Positions 1-9,724 of a stretch of DNA of 64,000 bases are shown one piece after another (the stretch's first letter is position 1; each line of letters begins with the position of its first letter). The DNA is from Loripinus fragilis (taxonomy: Eukaryota > Mollusca > Bivalvia > Lucinida > Lucinidae). The notes beneath the pieces are model-generated. The model worked only from the letters and a program-made list of their open reading frames with translations. It searched no databases and was not told the DNA's origin. The translations under genes were made by a program, and so were the position numbers. The stretch spans positions 101,928,368 to 101,992,367 of the forward strand of contig OZ026516.1 in NCBI GenBank assembly GCA_964019695.1. Direction: 5' to 3'.

Positions 1-252
1 GTAAACAAACAGTGGCGAGTTTACCTTGATTTTGGGCGCGCAGGTAGTCTCAGTTTACAGTTATATTGAACCTACCACAGATTACTGCATATGCACGTGG
101 CAGTGAATAGTCATGCTTTACCTATTTATAAGGAAAATAGAATTGCCTCATTACTATGCATCTTTGAAACAATAATATTCATATATATATCAATAGGTTT
201 AAATGGTCAGTTCCAGGGTTGAACTCTTTGCCTGCTATAGTGTTGTCTGCTA

Positions 253-294
253 CAATTTGGACCCAGATCAGGCCCAGTCTAGATCCAAACTATT
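253..294. repeat. Short palindromic element (AAACAGT/CCAGATCAG superfamily), degenerate
   Basis: The arms are tttggacccagatcaggccc and a partial inverse ending agatccaaacta. It is a shortened member of the window-wide palindrome superfamily and abuts the MITE that follows, whose left end it seems to replace. Confidence 0.5.
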
Positions 295-509
295 TCATGC
301 TCAGCTCAAATGAGCATGAAATTTCAACTGCTCAATAGTAAAAACTAAAACACTGAAAAATATAGTCAAAGTCTCAGATGTTGAATTTATCATGCTTATA
401 AATATTTGTATGCCAACAATTGTTGGCATTTGAACATTTTTGAGCATGATAAATTTCATGCTCAGTTGAATTAAGCATGAACAAAGTTTTTATAATCTCT
501 AGGCCTGAG
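290..509. mobile_element. MITE family A (CATGCTCA palindromic), copy 1
   Basis: The copy has a left hairpin catgctcagctcaaatgagcatg, of which the arms are catgctca and tgagcatg, a central palindrome gccaacaattgttggc at about 412-427, and a mirrored right end. Sister copies lie at about 37914-38140 and 39168-39404 with the same order of elements. No ORF is present, so it is non-autonomous. The leftmost terminal bases seen in the other copies (ggcc...ataac) are missing here. Confidence 0.75.
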
Positions 510-543
510 CTTTTACACAGTTTGCTTGCCTCTCTATTTTCAG

Positions 544-652
544 GTTATTGTTACAAGCGGGGGTTAATGTGAACAGGACAACCCTTCAGGGAACTTGCCT
601 TCACGAAGCGGCCTTATTTGGAAAAACAGACGTTGTAAAGTTATTACTTGAT
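544..652 (+). CDS. caskin: CASKIN-like scaffold protein, internal exon encoding an ankyrin repeat (penultimate of the visible pair)
   Basis: This is an internal coding exon of 109 nt. One nucleotide completes a codon begun in the previous exon, then 36 codons follow. The protein reads [13 protein letters not shown], then [18 protein letters not shown], then KLLLD. The core GT.LHEAA.FGKT.VV.LLLD is an ankyrin helix-turn-helix and is close to the vertebrate CASKIN1/2 segment just before the last ankyrin repeat, as I recall that family. The acceptor is tctctattttcag at 531-543; the donor gtaagt is at 653. CASKINs are cytoplasmic synaptic scaffolds with about six ankyrin repeats, an SH3 domain and two SAM domains, and bind CASK in vertebrates. 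The exon joins in phase 0 to the exon at 29163. Other ankyrin proteins are possible from this exon alone; the partner exon makes CASKIN specific. Confidence 0.88.
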
Positions 653-789
653 GTAAGTACTTTCAGGCTCAGCTTGAAATCAGATGCTTATTTTGCCCGC
701 ACCATTTTCAGTGGGGCATATAGCATCACCCTTGTCTGTAAGTACCATATGTCCCGCCCTGTATGAAAAAATGATTTGTATGCAATATC

Positions 790-1866
790 TTTAGCTCTCC
801 TGAGCCAAAGGCTCATGGGTGAGCTAATAGCATACAAATGACTCCGGCGTCCATCCGTCCTTCATCATTTTCAAACATCTTCTCCTCTGAAACCACTGGG
901 CCATATAGAGGCTCCTTAGAATGCAGGAACAAAAGTTTGTTCAAATGGTCCTGGTCACATGACCAAGATGGCCACCACACCCATATATGGTAAAAACCCT
1001 TTAAAGGTCTTCTCCAGAACCAGAAGGCCGATGACCTTGAGACTTGTATGTAGCATTTGGGTGTGGGCTACCAAGTTTGTTCAAATGCTGATCCTAGGTT
1101 GACCTTGACCTTCTTAAAGTCAAGGTCAAATTTGCTTCCTATTGCATTTAAATGGGAAGTTTTTTGAAAAGTTGATATTTAAGCCTAAGTCTAGACTGGC
1201 TCCAGTCCTAAAAACAATTTTTCATCAATGTGTCATATCAAATACTTGTAGCCAGTCGTACTCTGATGGCTCTGTTTTAAAACAGAGCCATCAGAGTAAG
1301 ACTGGCTACAACTATATAATGTGACATATTGATGAAAAATTGTTTTATGGACTGGAGCCAGTCTAGCCTAAGTCATTATTCTCACTTGCTATGTTGATAT
1401 GAGGCAGTGACTATAAATAAGTTCCAGAGGTCAAGGTTGACCTTTGACCTTTCAGCCAAGGTCGCTCACATTGGAGTCCCAATAATATATTAAAACATAG
1501 TTATCTCAGAAACCGCTTGGCCAATTGAACTGAAATTTCATATGAAGATTCCTTATGATAAGTTAGTCAAAATTTATGCTAATTGTTTTGGTCAAATGAC
1601 CAAGATGGCCGCTACACCCATATATAGTAAAAAGCCTTTAAAAATCTTCTTCTCCAGAAACAGAAGCCCAATGACCTTGGGATTGGGAATGTTGGGTCTT
1701 CCAAATTTGTTAAAATAGTGATCCTAGGTTGACCTTGACCTACTTAATGTCAAGGACAAATTTGCTTCCTGATGCATTTAAATGGGAAAACTTTGAAAAG
1801 TTGACTTTTTGAAAACTGTTAAACCCAAAGTCATTATTCTCACTTGATATATTTAACCAAATGAGT
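790..1866 (+). mobile_element. Pearl-like (Helitron-like, non-autonomous) element, GGTGAGCT family, 3'-truncated copy
   Basis: The copy begins with the terminal hairpin ttagctctcc...gggtgagctaa, then ccatccgtcc, then a body containing the start of ~480 bp tandem core units (aaaccactgggcc..., tgaccttgacct, agtcattattctcac). The second unit starts near 1496. It matches the complete copy at 58274-59880 but stops at about 1866 where a short palindrome begins. A foldback is inserted at 1192-1365. The CCGT tract is short compared with other copies. Confidence 0.75.
1192..1365. mobile_element. 174-bp foldback MITE inserted in the pearl-like element, 9-bp target duplication
   Basis: This is a near-perfect palindrome whose ends are tagactggctccagtcc and ggactggagccagtcta and whose centre is ctctgttttaaaacagag. 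It is flanked on both sides by gcctaagtc (1183-1191 and 1366-1374). Sister sequences at about 58684 and 1822 read gcctaagtc-like without the insert, giving an empty site. A 9-bp duplication suggests a Mutator-type transposase; with an alternative boundary an 8-bp hAT duplication is possible. Confidence 0.85.
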
Positions 1867-1868
1867 TT

Positions 1869-1930
1869 CAAACAGTTTGGATTCAGGTCAGTCCTGACTT
1901 TCTTGGCCTGATCTTGGACCAAACTGTTTA
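1869..1930. repeat. Short palindromic element, CAAACAGTTTGG arms
   Basis: The arms are caaacagtttggattcaggt and cctgatcttggaccaaactg, with a mutated core (cagtcctgactttcttgg). It marks the point where the pearl-like copy is lost. Confidence 0.65.
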
Positions 1931-2148
1931 TAAAAGTTAGCAGAAGGCGGTAGCATTTTTAAAGTTAAACATACATGGCCAGCTATCCAGTGGGACGATA
2001 GGTATAATTTCTGGTATGACCAATTATCTACTTCATACTTTGTGTATGCAAGCAATGGCATATCCAGAACGCGGAAAAAATTACGCACATCAAAGGGAGA
2101 CTACTGGATCAAGCAGTGATTCTCTTCAATCGTGTCCCTTTTAAAAAT

Positions 2149-2217
2149 GGGAACTTCTCTTAAAGGAAAGAATTTGCTCCCAGAGGGAGGGAATTCTTTC
2201 CTTTAAGAGCAGTTCCT
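2149..2217. repeat. Foldback hairpin, ~70 bp
   Basis: The arms are gggaacttctcttaaaggaa and ttcctttaagagcagttcc, with inner arms agaatttgctccc and gggagggaattct. No sister copy was noticed in the window. Confidence 0.7.
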
Positions 2218-2880
2218 TATGGTATGGAAAATCATTTTTACCACATTAGGTGACCTCCCTTGAATGTTACTATTACATGCGTAACTGCGTAATGGGAGCT
2301 ACGCCAATCGCAAGCAACGAAGGCCCTGCCGAGACTGCCCTTGTATGCATTTCATCTGAACACTTAGTGCTCCCCTAAGCGGTAAGTACCAATCTCATGA
2401 ACTGGTTAATTTATTTAGATCAGACTATATAGCTTCATCATAGTTCATGGCCATTTTTGTTGTTGCTATTTGATAGATCAGTTGGCTAATTATCTTAATA
2501 AGCTCATATTCTACTCAATTATTGTATCTACCTGTACACTAGCCTTGGCTGACCTGCATTTTGGATAATCTCCCTTTAATCAGCTCTCCTGTTGAACTGG
2601 GTAATCTTTCTACCTCTTTATAAAAATAGTTGGGAGCAGGTCACTAGAGGGTTGTTGACTTATTCTTGCATTTCAGGTAACCAGTATAATTGGTCAAATA
2701 TTTGTTTGTTTATTTGTTCAGCTGGAAAAAGATTGGTCTAAGACAAGTTTACATTTGGCCTTGATTGATGAATGGTTTGGCATCATCTGTATACTACTGA
2801 TCTACTCAAAATGAGCCAGTGTTCAGCAAACAGTACAGGTTGGCATATGCTCCCATCAAAGCCTCAGATTTCATAGGATA
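2218..2880. other. Intronic stretch without recognisable features
   Basis: I see no coding signature, RNA gene or repeat relationship here beyond low-level AT richness. Confidence 0.5.
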
Positions 2881-2884
2881 TTTG

Positions 2885-2942
2885 AAAGGGGGGGGGGGTC
2901 AAGCAAACCCCCTGAACCCCTTCTGGATCCGCCACTGTGCAC
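2885..2942 (-). mobile_element. Fragment of GGATCC-ended element
   Basis: A run of G followed by ccccctgaaccccttctggatccgccactg matches one terminal part of the elements at 39996-40306 and 55793-56115 (gacccc...tctggatccg). Only about 60 bp is present. Confidence 0.5.
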
Positions 2943-3998
2943 AAAAGCCTCCTTTAAATGGCCATGCTGACATACCAATTGAGGCTGGAGGTCTTAGTTT
3001 TGGTCTGGGTATTTTCATCTACATCCATGGCATACTTTGTGTATGCAAGCAGAATAGGCTCAGGTGAGGTTTTTGCTCGCCAATGGGATAAAGCAATTGA
3101 TTAAATTAAGACCTCCTTTTGAAACCAAAAATCTGATAGTGAGATAATTTTGAGATTTAAAAGGATTTCTTATTTCAATCCATTGAAAACTATTTAGCAT
3201 AGGTAGGTGGTCAGTGGTGGTATATTTCGGTGGCCCTCCTTGGTGATTTATCACTGTGCTATCAGTATACTGATCAGCTGTTTATCTATATAGCTGTTCC
3301 TATAACTGTAAATGTTACAGGAGGTCTTCAGGAATGATGAGTGATGGCCATAATACATACTTTAGCTCACAAGCACCAGTTCAAGATTTTACTCAAGGAG
3401 AGGTGTGAAATTGATTATTTACACAGATTAGTACTTACATCAATGTGGTCAGAAAAGCGGCATCATAAATCTGCTAAGAAGTCTATTAAACTTTGGTAAC
3501 CTAGGTTTAATGAGCTGCAGCAAATCAGCTGACCATTTGGTTTGAGGTCAGACTGTGGTCCAGACAGACATATCTTTTGGAAAAAAAGCATTAGAAAACA
3601 AAATAGTCATAGACAAGCCTGCTCTTAGAGGAATGTTCTAAGCATAGGTATCAGCAAGTGATCATCACCTTGAAGCTGCATCCTCTGTCTAAAGCATTCA
3701 TTCAGGAACACTATCAAAGTACCAAACAACTTGGATCCAGATCAGGACCGACCTTCGTAATCTGGGTCCAAACAGTTGGCAAAGGTTATCAGCTGGCAAG
3801 GTCCATAAGTAATTTGTTTAAGGGATATTGAAAGTAGAAAAGCTGTCTTTTAGGTTTCTTGTGATGGTAGCCTCAACTACACAAACTAATTAATTAAACT
3901 TTCAAGTTATCTATAGAGAGGGAAACTAAAGAGACTGTATTTTCGTATGCTATACGTGTAGAATAAGATGTGATTTTACCTGCAAATTCTGCAGCGAT
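2943..3998. other. Intronic stretch, mostly featureless
   Basis: Apart from the short palindrome at 3723-3778 nothing is identifiable. The phrase catactttgtgtatgcaagc occurs here (about 3030) and at about 2035, so a small dispersed repeat may be present. Confidence 0.4.
3723..3778. repeat. Short palindromic element, TTGGATCCAGATCAGG arms
   Basis: The arms cttggatccagatcaggacc and aatctgggtccaaacagttg are visible, followed by gcaaaggttatcagctggca, the usual right flank of this family. Confidence 0.6.
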
Positions 3999-4373
3999 TC
4001 AAATTATTGCATGTTTTTCACATTGATTTTCAGCAATATTTTTCAACTTTTTTAATTTTAGCAACCTGTGTTTGCGATGAAAGTAGCGCCGATTCTTCCA
4101 ACGGGTCCGAAGTTTGTGGCACATACAGATTTTTGTGTACACAGATGAAAATTTTGCAATTACTGCAATTCGACTATATTTTCGGTCTTTTTTCGCAGAA
4201 GCGTGACAGAAAGAGTTCCTCTCAAAGGCGGCGAATTTCCCCTTCTTCAACGGTTGTGTATAGTATAAAAACTGTTGTTTGTATACCGATAATTTACCGT
4301 TACTTTGAGCATCATCATTTGTAGGTACAGAAGCTGGGATTTCGCCTGGCGTGCCAACTTCCTCTATGCACAT
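3999..4373 (-). other. Possible transposon-derived ORF remnant (124 aa), unrecognised
   Basis: This is an uninterrupted minus-strand frame of 124 codons. It contains a basic segment (RTRWKNRRYFHRKHRLLKLK) followed by KLKNIAENQCEKH. The plus-strand sequence at about 8216-8265 translates to FAKIKIIAENQCENYKKK, so the IAENQCE block is shared in frame between two otherwise diverged copies. This could be a fragment of an old transposon gene or simply a shared DNA repeat. I recognise no domain, and opposite-strand frames are also open, which lowers confidence. Confidence 0.25.
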
Positions 4374-4431
4374 GCTCTAAAATGGACAGTTTCGAGATGA
4401 CCCCACTATTTTAACGCACGAGCTTTGAAAT

Positions 4432-4723
4432 AGTCAAGAACAAATTTAAGAACAGGTCAAGAACACATGATGTTCATGAAAAGTCTTTAAAATAATCAAG
4501 AACACACTCAAGAACAGCTCAAGAACACCAGAGTCAACACATCAGTCAAGAAAATTTATTAAAATGTTCAAGAACAGTTTATGAAAAATTCAAGAACATC
4601 ACAAATTCTTTAAAAGTTCTTACTGTTCATAATTTGTGTGCTTGAAAGGTTCAAGTACAGTTGTTCTTGAACAGTTCAAGAATTCTTGCTAAATTCAAGA
4701 TCTGTTCTTGACCTGGTCTTGAA
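4432..4723. repeat. CAAGAACA direct/inverted repeat cluster
   Basis: About ten copies of tcaagaaca or close variants lie on the plus strand in the left part, and inverted copies (tgttcttga, gttcttgaac) in the right part, giving an irregular foldback about 290 bp long. It ends at the TTAA that borders the next candidate element. Confidence 0.6.
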
Positions 4724-5997
4724 TTAAGGTAGTACCGGACTAACCGGCATATGTCCAAAAGTATTTATCTTTTAATATATTATAATATAGACTTATACTT
4801 ATAATCTAAGACAAAAAAACAATACCTCACCGTTCTTTTTAAAAAGTTATTTGATGTCGAAAACTGCAAAATCGCAGGTTTTTGAAATAAACAAACACAG
4901 ATTTTGTTAACAAATTAACAAGAAACGCAATACAGTTTTTTTCAGAACAAATACTACTCTCACCAGAGATATAAATAAAAACAAAAAATAGTGAAATAAC
5001 ATGTATTTACACAATTTATTAAGCAAAATCCTAATTAAGTCAAACGAATAAATGCAAAAAAACACATTAATATTCAAAATAAACATATCAGAGAATGTGA
5101 CTGGAACAACAAAAAACATATTTTTACAAAGATATTTTCATGAAGAATCTAATGATTGAATAAAAAATATGTGTCACCGTGCTCGTTTTTTTGTTTTGGT
5201 GACTTTTCTGAAAAATCCTGAAAAAAATTAATACTATAATAAGTGTTGTCGCCCCTTTCAACCAATTTTTTTGTTTGTCTACGCCCTATGTATATCACTG
5301 GGCGGAGACATAGCTATTATTGATTAAGCACTGACAAATGGGCGTAGAAAATGACAAAAAAGATTTTCACCTAGCATATGTTACCCAGCACATTACATTG
5401 TGATTCTCATTAAAGCATGGCTATAGCATGTCTTGATACTTTGATGCGTTCTTACACGTAGGATTTATGTAGATAAAAGCTAAAATTATAGCTTTATTCC
5501 TGATGCATAGATCTAAATGTCATTTAAAGAATAAACTTACAAATATGCAATAAGAGGATAAAACATTTTTTTCCTTGTATTAATGTTTGGCAAGCCTGAA
5601 TGTGATGTGTTGCAACCAGAACCACACAGCGGTGAGGCCTGCACCACAAGGGCTTTACAAACGTTAATATACAGAAAGGAATGTTATATTGTCATTGTAA
5701 TATATTATAGGACTTTTTGGGTACTGTAAAGGTGGCAACTTTAATATTCATATCTGGGCGTGGTTCGGTTATTTCAACTGCTCAAGAATGGAAATCAGGT
5801 TCTATCCATTGGTTAAGCGTTTAAAAGTTGCTTGAGCCGCGCAGGTCTGCGTGCATTTCATGAAAGTACTGTCCGTTAATGCACTGAACCCACATTTATT
5901 AGCCCTGAAAGCGTATATTACAACACAATCGTATGTTTTTATCGTCTATTGAAATATTATGAAGCCTCTTTAACAAACAGTGTAGATCTAAAGCAGA

Positions 5998-6247
5998 CTG
6001 CTCGTCCGGTCCCATACTTTCGTGGAGATTGATCATGAAATGATTTCTACGATCATTCTCCTCCCTTCAGCTGATTCATTCAAGAAGGGTTGTTGTCAGT
6101 TACAAGCGAAAGTATGTGCACGAATTACTGGTTAACCGCTTGTTCAAGCCTGCCCAGAAAAAAGTATGGTTAGGTGAACTGACGGTCCCGCAATGACCAT
6201 AGCTGTTGACTTGGGACGTAAAGCAACACAACAAACAAACAAAACCT
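5998..6247 (+). mobile_element. tRNA-derived SINE family 1, head-truncated
   Basis: The body matches the full copies at 43455 and 46669: catactttcgtggagattga, tgatttctac, ctcctccctt, gttacaagcgaaagtatgtg, then gaactgacggtcccgcaatg, ccatagctgttgac and a (CAAA)n tail. The tRNA-like head (A and B boxes) is replaced after about gctcgtccggtcc. Confidence 0.8.
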
Positions 6248-6489
6248 AGAGCAGTCCGATCTGGGTCCACACTGTTTGCCTCTATACTAATGTTAAACAA
6301 TAAACAAACACTTTCGAATGTAGTTATAGCGCCTCATTTTCAGATTTTACCTATGTCTAAAGTAGACTAATAAGGCAGTCATGAGGTGCCGCCTTTACAG
6401 TATCCAAAAAGTTCTAGAATACTTTCCTTTCAAGCAAAAGCATTTCCAAAAAAATGTCCACTGTAACATCGTGAAGCATACAACAAAAC

Positions 6490-6688
6490 CACGCCTTATA
6501 GGCGAAATCGAAAACATCAATACTATCGACGATTATAGACCAAAAATAGTTAGAATCATAGTTTTTTTTAATTACCATCACTCATCGAACAGGGGACACT
6601 TTGCAATCAAAACACTGTTTCTAGCGAGTTTTGATCCGCGTTCGTCAATGGTTAAGAGTGTTTTCGATGCTCACTATCCGGTGTGGAA
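6490..6688. mobile_element. MITE family B (CACCGGATAGG), copy 1, diverged
   Basis: Left internal sequence atcgaaaacatcaatactat then cgacgattatagac, and right internal tgatccgcgttcgtcaatgg, atgctcactatccggtgtgg. The terminal repeat is cryptic on the left (accacgccttataggcg). Confidence 0.6.
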
Positions 6689-6756
6689 ACAAACTTTTTT
6701 TTCAACAGAAACATGATTTCAGATTGTTTTGGTTACATATTCATTGTATCAATACA

Positions 6757-6947
6757 CATACCGGATAGGTGGCAATCGAAAACGTTGATGCTATCGACGA
6801 ACGTAGATCAAATACCGTCAGAAACAGACTTTTTGGATTGCAGTTTGTTTGCCTGACTGGCGACAAATGGAAAATTCTAGGGATTTGCGATCCACGTTCA
6901 TCGATTGTTCAGAGCCTTCTCGATTGTCACCTATCCGATGTAATAAA
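6757..6947. mobile_element. MITE family B, copy 2
   Basis: Left end cataccggataggtggcaat then cgaaaacgttgatgctatcg; right end ttctcgattgtcacctatcc then gatgtaat. The centre has the ctgactggcgacaaatgg motif shared with the best copy at 30793. Confidence 0.75.
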
Positions 6948-7470
6948 GTAGCGTATCTTATGATAATTGAATATTTTGGTCATTTCTCAATAAAGCATAA
7001 GCGACGGTATCTTAACTCGCAGAGGATATCCGTGAGCAGGTTGAAATGGCAATTAAGCCCTCTGCAGTCATGTTTTATCGGAAATAAAGCCCGCGGTCAG
7101 TGATTGGTCTACGGTCAACCAAAATATGACACATTATTAAATAAAATGTACAATTGTCAGCGATTGAAACACCTCAAGTTTCTATAGTAAACGCTTATTA
7201 TAAGGTATATAACAATAAAAGGATGATACATTCTTCTGTCTATTAACGTTTGCCAAGCCCGTTAATATACAGAAAAGAATGTTATATTGTCATATATCTT
7301 CCTTTCAGGTACATGCAGTTCCAATTAATTTTATTAAAATGTATGCAGAAATGTCCATTTTATCATCATGAAACATGCAACGAAACAAAATAATTTTTTC
7401 AACAGAAACATGAAATAACTCCTAGCCCTTGTGTCAGATTGTTTTGGCTACGTCTTCAGTATATCAAAAA

Positions 7471-7665
7471 CACACTAGATAGGCGGCCATCGAAAACGTT
7501 AATGCTATCGAGGAACGTAGTTAAATATTGTAAGTAACAGAATTTTGGATTGTTCTTTGTAGTCCGATAGGCAACAAATGGCAATCACAAACACTGTTTC
7601 TAGCAATTTGTTATCAGCATTCATCGATTGTTTAGACTGTTTTTATTGCTGCCTATCCGGTGTGA
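7471..7665. mobile_element. MITE family B, copy 3
   Basis: Left end acactagataggcggccatc, gaaaacgttaatgctatcga; right end tttattgctgcctatccggt then gtgat. The flanking block upstream (cattttatcatcatgaaaca) resembles that upstream of copy 1 (ccactgtaacatcgtgaagc), so this part may have duplicated with its context. Confidence 0.75.
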
Positions 7666-7774
7666 TAAGGTAATTGAAATAGTTACGTCATTTCTCCATA
7701 AAACATTAGTGACCATGTACCTCCATGGGACCTAAAACATGAGAATGTCACATACAAGGCATGTGCACGTCTAC

Positions 7775-7819
7775 ACCCCCCCCCCCCCCCCCACCTTTTT
7801 GGGGTGGGGTGGGGTGGGT
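7775..7819. repeat. C-run followed by GGGGT tract
   Basis: About 17 consecutive C residues, then acctttttggggtggggtgg and ggtggg. Four G-tracts of at least three bases separated by single T residues can form a G-quadruplex on the plus strand, and the C-run can pair with the G tract as a hairpin. Confidence 0.7.
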
Positions 7820-8119
7820 CTTAGGTTAGTGGCAGCATGCAGAAATAGCAACCGAGACATGTATATAGTATGTATGTTTATACGGTCCACAACTTTTAAC
7901 CATCAAAATACTGAATGACTTCATACTCTGGGTGATGTTTTTAAAAGCTAATACTTGCATTCCTTCTTTTTGTGAAAGCAAAATACTTACAGAATTACGT
8001 TTGAAGCATCAAAGAGTTGTCAGGGGAGAATAATATCTACCGTCTTAGAATATAAGTATTCTCTTTTAAAAACAAGATTCAGGAACGATAACTCTTACAC
8101 TCTTACTTTTAAGTAAAAG

Positions 8120-8330
8120 TAAGGTTATCTTTTGACATGGGTCCCGTACTACCTTAAGAACTCTATTTCGCAGGGGCTTGGAAATGGGCGCTATTGTTTT
8201 TTTTTTCAACTTTCATTTGCTAAAATTAAAATTATCGCCGAAAATCAATGTGAAAATTATAAAAAAAAAATCGAGTTTGATAGTGTACAATGCGCCCAAG
8301 GATTTAGTGATTTCCATTCTGGGTAACACA
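8120..8330 (+). repeat. Diverged repeat related to the inverse of about 3990-4110
   Basis: gctaaaattaaaattatcgc and cgaaaatcaatgtgaaaa match the reverse complement of the 4000-4070 region. The left part overlaps the right end of the candidate TTAA element. Confidence 0.45.
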
Positions 8331-8465
8331 CGTTTTCGATCGCAAAAATAACAGCGATTTCGATCGCAAGTAATAGCATTAATGATAGGAAAGATGTGCA
8401 GATCTATTTGTGGGATCGAACACTTCATTTATGGTGATGGGAAGTACTTATTTAAAACATTTGCG

Positions 8466-8499
8466 CTTATGGGCACCACTTGCCCAGCGATTATTTTCT

Positions 8500-8530
<31 letters not shown>

Positions 8531-8884
8531 ATCTCTCAAATGGGAGGGTTCTTTTGAGCACCCACAACATATGCGTTGGTTAAGATATAAAGGTGACAAC
8601 TTTCAATTACTCACTCTAATCTGGTTTAGAGGCAAACATTCAAGATTCTACTTAGCAGACTTGTTTGTATCAACCCTGGTCACCACTTGCCCAGCGATTA
8701 TTTTCTTCTTCTCTCTCTCTCTCTTTCTTTCTCTCTCTCTATCTCTCAAATGGGAGGGTTCTTTTGAGCACCCACAGCATATGCGTTGGTTAAGGTGACA
8801 ACTTTCAATTACTCACTCTTATCTGGTTTAGAGGCAATCATTCAAGATTCTACTTAGCAGACTTGTTTGTGTCAACCCTGGTCG
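8466..8884 (+). repeat. Tandem duplication of ~210 bp containing (CT)n
   Basis: Copy 1 is about 8466-8678 and copy 2 about 8679-8884. Both read ccacttgcccagcgattatt, a (CT)n/(TTTCT) tract, aaatgggagggttcttttga, gcacccacarcatatgcgtt and gcagacttgtttgtrtcaac. Copy 2 lacks gatataaa and has a different CT length. The block ggttcttttgagcaccca is one arm of MITE family C. Confidence 0.9.
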
Positions 8885-9002
8885 ACCCCCGTACACACAA
8901 CCACACATGCACACCACTGCTCCTGAAGCAAAATTTTGGCTTGACAGACCACCCCAGTATATTTTCATTTTCAAACTTTCTTTTGCCGTTGATAACTCTT
9001 TG

Positions 9003-9066
9003 AAACAGCCTGGACCCAGATCAGGCCCGACAAAACTTCGGACCTAATCTGGATCCGAACTGTTTG
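9003..9066. repeat. Short palindromic element, core CCCGACAAAACTTCGGACC
   Basis: Outer arms aaacagcctggacccagatc and atctggatccgaactgtttg, with a short mutated central hairpin. The right flank (ttttcaaagaagttgataat) is the flank typical of this family in the window. Confidence 0.75.
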
Positions 9067-9370
9067 GCACTCTGGTGGTTTTCCTGACAGAATTTTCAAA
9101 GAAGTTGATAATGGGAAAAAATCGGTAGGCGACAAAAATACAAAATGATCCAGTATGCAAAGAGTTTAAATACATTATGGACACTTGGCTCTGCAATGAG
9201 AGAGGTTGTAAATTTTAAAGGGAATCTCAAAGCTGGAATGTATTTGCTAAATGTCCTGTGAAATTGTATATCAGTATTATTATGGAGCCAGGTCCATGGT
9301 GCCATTATAGCAATTAGTTCCAGCTCCCTGCTACTTAGGCACTTTTGCTGGGTTGTGATCCTAAGTATAC

Positions 9371-9558
9371 AGGCCTTTAGTTAAGAGTGCGTACTAGAAA
9401 AATAATTTTCTTATTTCTCAACCAAAACATATGTTGTGGGTACTCAAAAGAACCGTCTCAATGAGACGGTTCTTTTGAGCACCCAAAACATATGCTAAAA
9501 ATTATGGGTAAGAAAATTTTTACAATTTTACGCTGAAACTTTTTACTTATCTAAACCT
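9371..9558. mobile_element. MITE family C (AGGCCTTTAGTTAAG ... hairpin), copy 1
   Basis: The element starts aggcctttagttaagagtgc and ends tacttatctaaacct, with a perfect core hairpin ctcaaaagaaccgtctca / tgagacggttcttttgag and inner arms ccaaaacatatgttgtgggt / acccaaaacatatgc. It is about 188 bp with no ORF. Near full-length sisters lie at 33732, 41444 and 48390. Confidence 0.85.
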
Positions 9559-9724
9559 ATGATAATGTTTCTCATCAAGCACTGCCTGCCAACACTCAGT
9601 TTACATTAGGCTTCTTGTCCGGCTACTGCTGAGAATTTTGGGTGGGTCCATTTTCAGATGTCACCAGAAATTCCATGTACAAATGGATTACTGCAAACAT
9701 TGAATACACTGCTTTAGTACTTGC

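Larger units (their letters stand above)
1..543 (+). other. caskin: CASKIN intron, 3' part, upstream of first visible exon
   Basis: This stretch must be intron, because the exon at 544 opens in mid-codon after a pyrimidine-rich tract ending in cag at 541-543. No upstream ankyrin exon is seen in it. From about 250 it is occupied by a short palindrome and a MITE; bases 1-250 show nothing recognisable. Confidence 0.7.
4728..8153. mobile_element. Candidate TTAA-flanked inverted-repeat element (piggyBac-like boundaries), 3.4 kb
   Basis: The left end reads TTAA then GGTAGTACCGGACTAACCGG; the right end, reverse-complemented, reads TTAA then GGTAGTACGGGACCCATGTC. The similarity extends into (c)atgtc(c)aaaag. 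TTAA target duplication is the hallmark of piggyBac-type transposases, but no transposase ORF is present and the termini do not begin with CCC. The interior contains a SINE and three CACCGG MITEs. The alternative is two unrelated solo ends in opposite orientation. Confidence 0.4.
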
